Of a stretch of 7,133 nt of DNA, positions 6,130 through 7,133 are shown one piece after another. Source of the DNA: GCA-2733415 sp964608925 (GTDB lineage: Bacteria; Bacteroidota; Bacteroidia; Flavobacteriales; Flavobacteriaceae); the NCBI GenBank assembly GCA_964608925.1, contig CAZSQD010000132.1, positions 1 through 7,133 of the forward strand, read 5' to 3'. The position numbers and the translations under genes were made by a program. Position 1 is the first letter of the stretch; every line of letters starts with the position of its first letter. The notes beneath the pieces are model-generated. The model saw only the letters and a program-made list of their open reading frames with translations. It was not told the DNA's origin and did no database searches.

Positions 6130-6588
6130 ATGCAGTCAAAACCCACCACACCAACACAATATATAGCCGGATTACCAGAAGATCGCAAAGTAGTTATTAA
6201 TAAATTACGCAAGGTTATTTTAGATAATTTACCTAAAGGGTTTGAGGAGCAAATGAATTATGGCATGTTAGGCTACGTAGTGCCGCATAGTATTTATCCG
6301 GAAGGTTACCATTGTGACACCAGCTTGCCGTTGCCGTTTATAAATTTAGCATCACAAAAAGCACATATTAGTTTTTATCACATGGGTATTTATGCAAATG
6401 AAGAACTCTTAAATTGGTTTACTGCCGAGTATGCAAAAACTGACATTAAAGTAAAACTAAATATGGGTAAAAGCTGTATTCGGTTTAAAAAAGAAGCACA
6501 TATTCCGTATGAATTGTTAGGGGAATTGGTTGCTAAAATGAGTGTACAGCAATGGATTACGATTTATGAAAATACTTTTAAAAAATAA
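6130..6588 (+). CDS. DUF1801 (YdhG-like) protein
   Basis: The 152-residue soluble protein fits the DUF1801/YdhG-like fold, a small alpha-beta domain found widely in bacteria. Marks are the start 'YIAGLPEDRKVVINKLRKVI' (11-30), then 'LPKGFEEQMNYGMLGYVVP' (34-52), where a Glu-x-x-x-YGM-x-x-Y pattern is diagnostic. The beta core 'LASQKAHISFYHMGIY' (73-88) and the end 'MGKSCIRFKK' (111-120) also fit. The role is not established; one Bacillus relative has been linked to iron handling (frataxin-like), and I would not extend that here. The ATG at 6130 is 2 bases after a start-stop pair ATGTAG at 6122-6127. It ends 12 bases before the next gene in the same frame. Confidence 0.82.
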   Translation: MQSKPTTPTQYIAGLPEDRKVVINKLRKVILDNLPKGFEEQMNYGMLGYVVPHSIYPEGYHCDTSLPLPFINLASQKAHISFYHMGIYANEELLNWFTAEYAKTDIKVKLNMGKSCIRFKKEAHIPYELLGELVAKMSVQQWITIYENTFKK

Positions 6589-6600
6589 GAATTTACAGCA

Positions 6601-7131
6601 TTGAAAAAATATACCAAACATAACTTTTTCAAACATACCTATTGTGAGTTTCAAGAAGTTTCCGAAAATTTATTTAAAGAGAATCCTGCGCACTATAAAT
6701 CAAAGTCGGACAGCATGTATCATTATACGCCAAAAGGTGTGTACCGTTACGCAGACCATTGGGGTAGAGTCGCTAACTGCCGATGGAAATTGATTGCGAA
6801 TGAAAATTATAAAACACAACAGTTTCATTTAGGTTTTGCCAAGTGGTTAGATTTTTGCCCATTAAATAACACTGACAAGCTCTTTTTTATTGAAGTAGAT
6901 TTTAGTTCTAAAAAAGTAAATTTTAAACATAAACAATTGTCTGAAGCTACGTCCAAACAATTATTTACGGCTTTAGAATCTCAAAAACGAATAGGGCAGA
7001 TACGCAAACTCTTTGAGGAAGATAAATGGGCAAAATATTATGATATAGCGATTGATGTTTTACGAGAAAAAATAATTAAAGAACTCATAGATACCACAAA
7101 AACACTTCAGCAAATAAAAAGAGAGATGTAA
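6601..7131 (+). CDS. Protein of unknown family, probably starting at TTG
   Basis: I do not recognise this 176-residue protein. The frame opens right after the preceding TAA (6586-6588) and has no ATG until residue 39, past well-formed protein sequence. TTG at 6601 (TTG AAA AAA TAT) is therefore the best start, even though TTG is uncommon. Visible features are an aromatic and basic N-terminal half with 'MYHYTPKGVYRYADHWGRVANCRW' near 39-62, strongly patterned as if conserved. A second beta-like stretch 'KLFFIEVDFSSKKVNF' follows at 93-108. The C-terminal half is charged and helical (about 112-176). No signal peptide, membrane span or known catalytic motif is visible. It sits 12 bases after the DUF1801 gene and is probably cotranscribed with it. 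The stop lies two bases inside the window edge. Confidence 0.7.
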   Translation: MKKYTKHNFFKHTYCEFQEVSENLFKENPAHYKSKSDSMYHYTPKGVYRYADHWGRVANCRWKLIANENYKTQQFHLGFAKWLDFCPLNNTDKLFFIEVDFSSKKVNFKHKQLSEATSKQLFTALESQKRIGQIRKLFEEDKWAKYYDIAIDVLREKIIKELIDTTKTLQQIKREM

Positions 7132-7133
7132 AA

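Overview
The window looks like a stretch of chromosome from a Bacteroidota bacterium, most likely a member of the Flavobacteriaceae. The evidence is the low G+C content, coding starts in A-rich leaders without clear Shine-Dalgarno sequences, perfect TAnnTTTG (-7 type) promoter boxes, a secreted-repeat protein with the 'GNVGIGT.SP..KLHI' motif common in Bacteroidota, a DnaK gene standing apart from grpE/dnaJ, and small DUF1569 and DUF1801 proteins. The genus cannot be fixed from the sequence alone.

Layout. Positions 1-1162 hold the 3' part of a gene for a large, probably exported beta-rich protein (plus strand). A hairpin terminator follows. Next comes the first copy of an intergenic structured repeat, then a convergent (minus-strand) gene for single-chain iron-sulfur L-serine dehydratase (1403-2824). 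The 314-base divergent gap 2825-3138 holds the serine dehydratase promoter, a second and longer copy of the repeat, and the dnaK control region with a short palindrome and a -24/-12-like promoter. dnaK (3139-5028) is a single gene closed by a strong 11-bp terminator. A perfect -7 box just downstream, with its -33 TTG inside that terminator, probably drives a run of four small co-directional genes. These encode a GIY-YIG-like nuclease-fold protein (5106-5519), a DUF1569/DinB-like protein (5551-6003), a DUF1801 protein (6130-6588) and a protein of unknown family that probably starts at TTG (6601-7131).

Functionally this is mostly ordinary chromosome: an amino-acid catabolic enzyme, the central Hsp70 chaperone and small soluble proteins of unknown role. 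I see no convincing new multigene system. The most unusual signal is the pair of related, same-orientation, multi-hairpin repeats flanking the serine dehydratase gene. Next are the dnaK control region and the AT-rich orphan GIY-YIG-like gene, whose codon use differs from dnaK.
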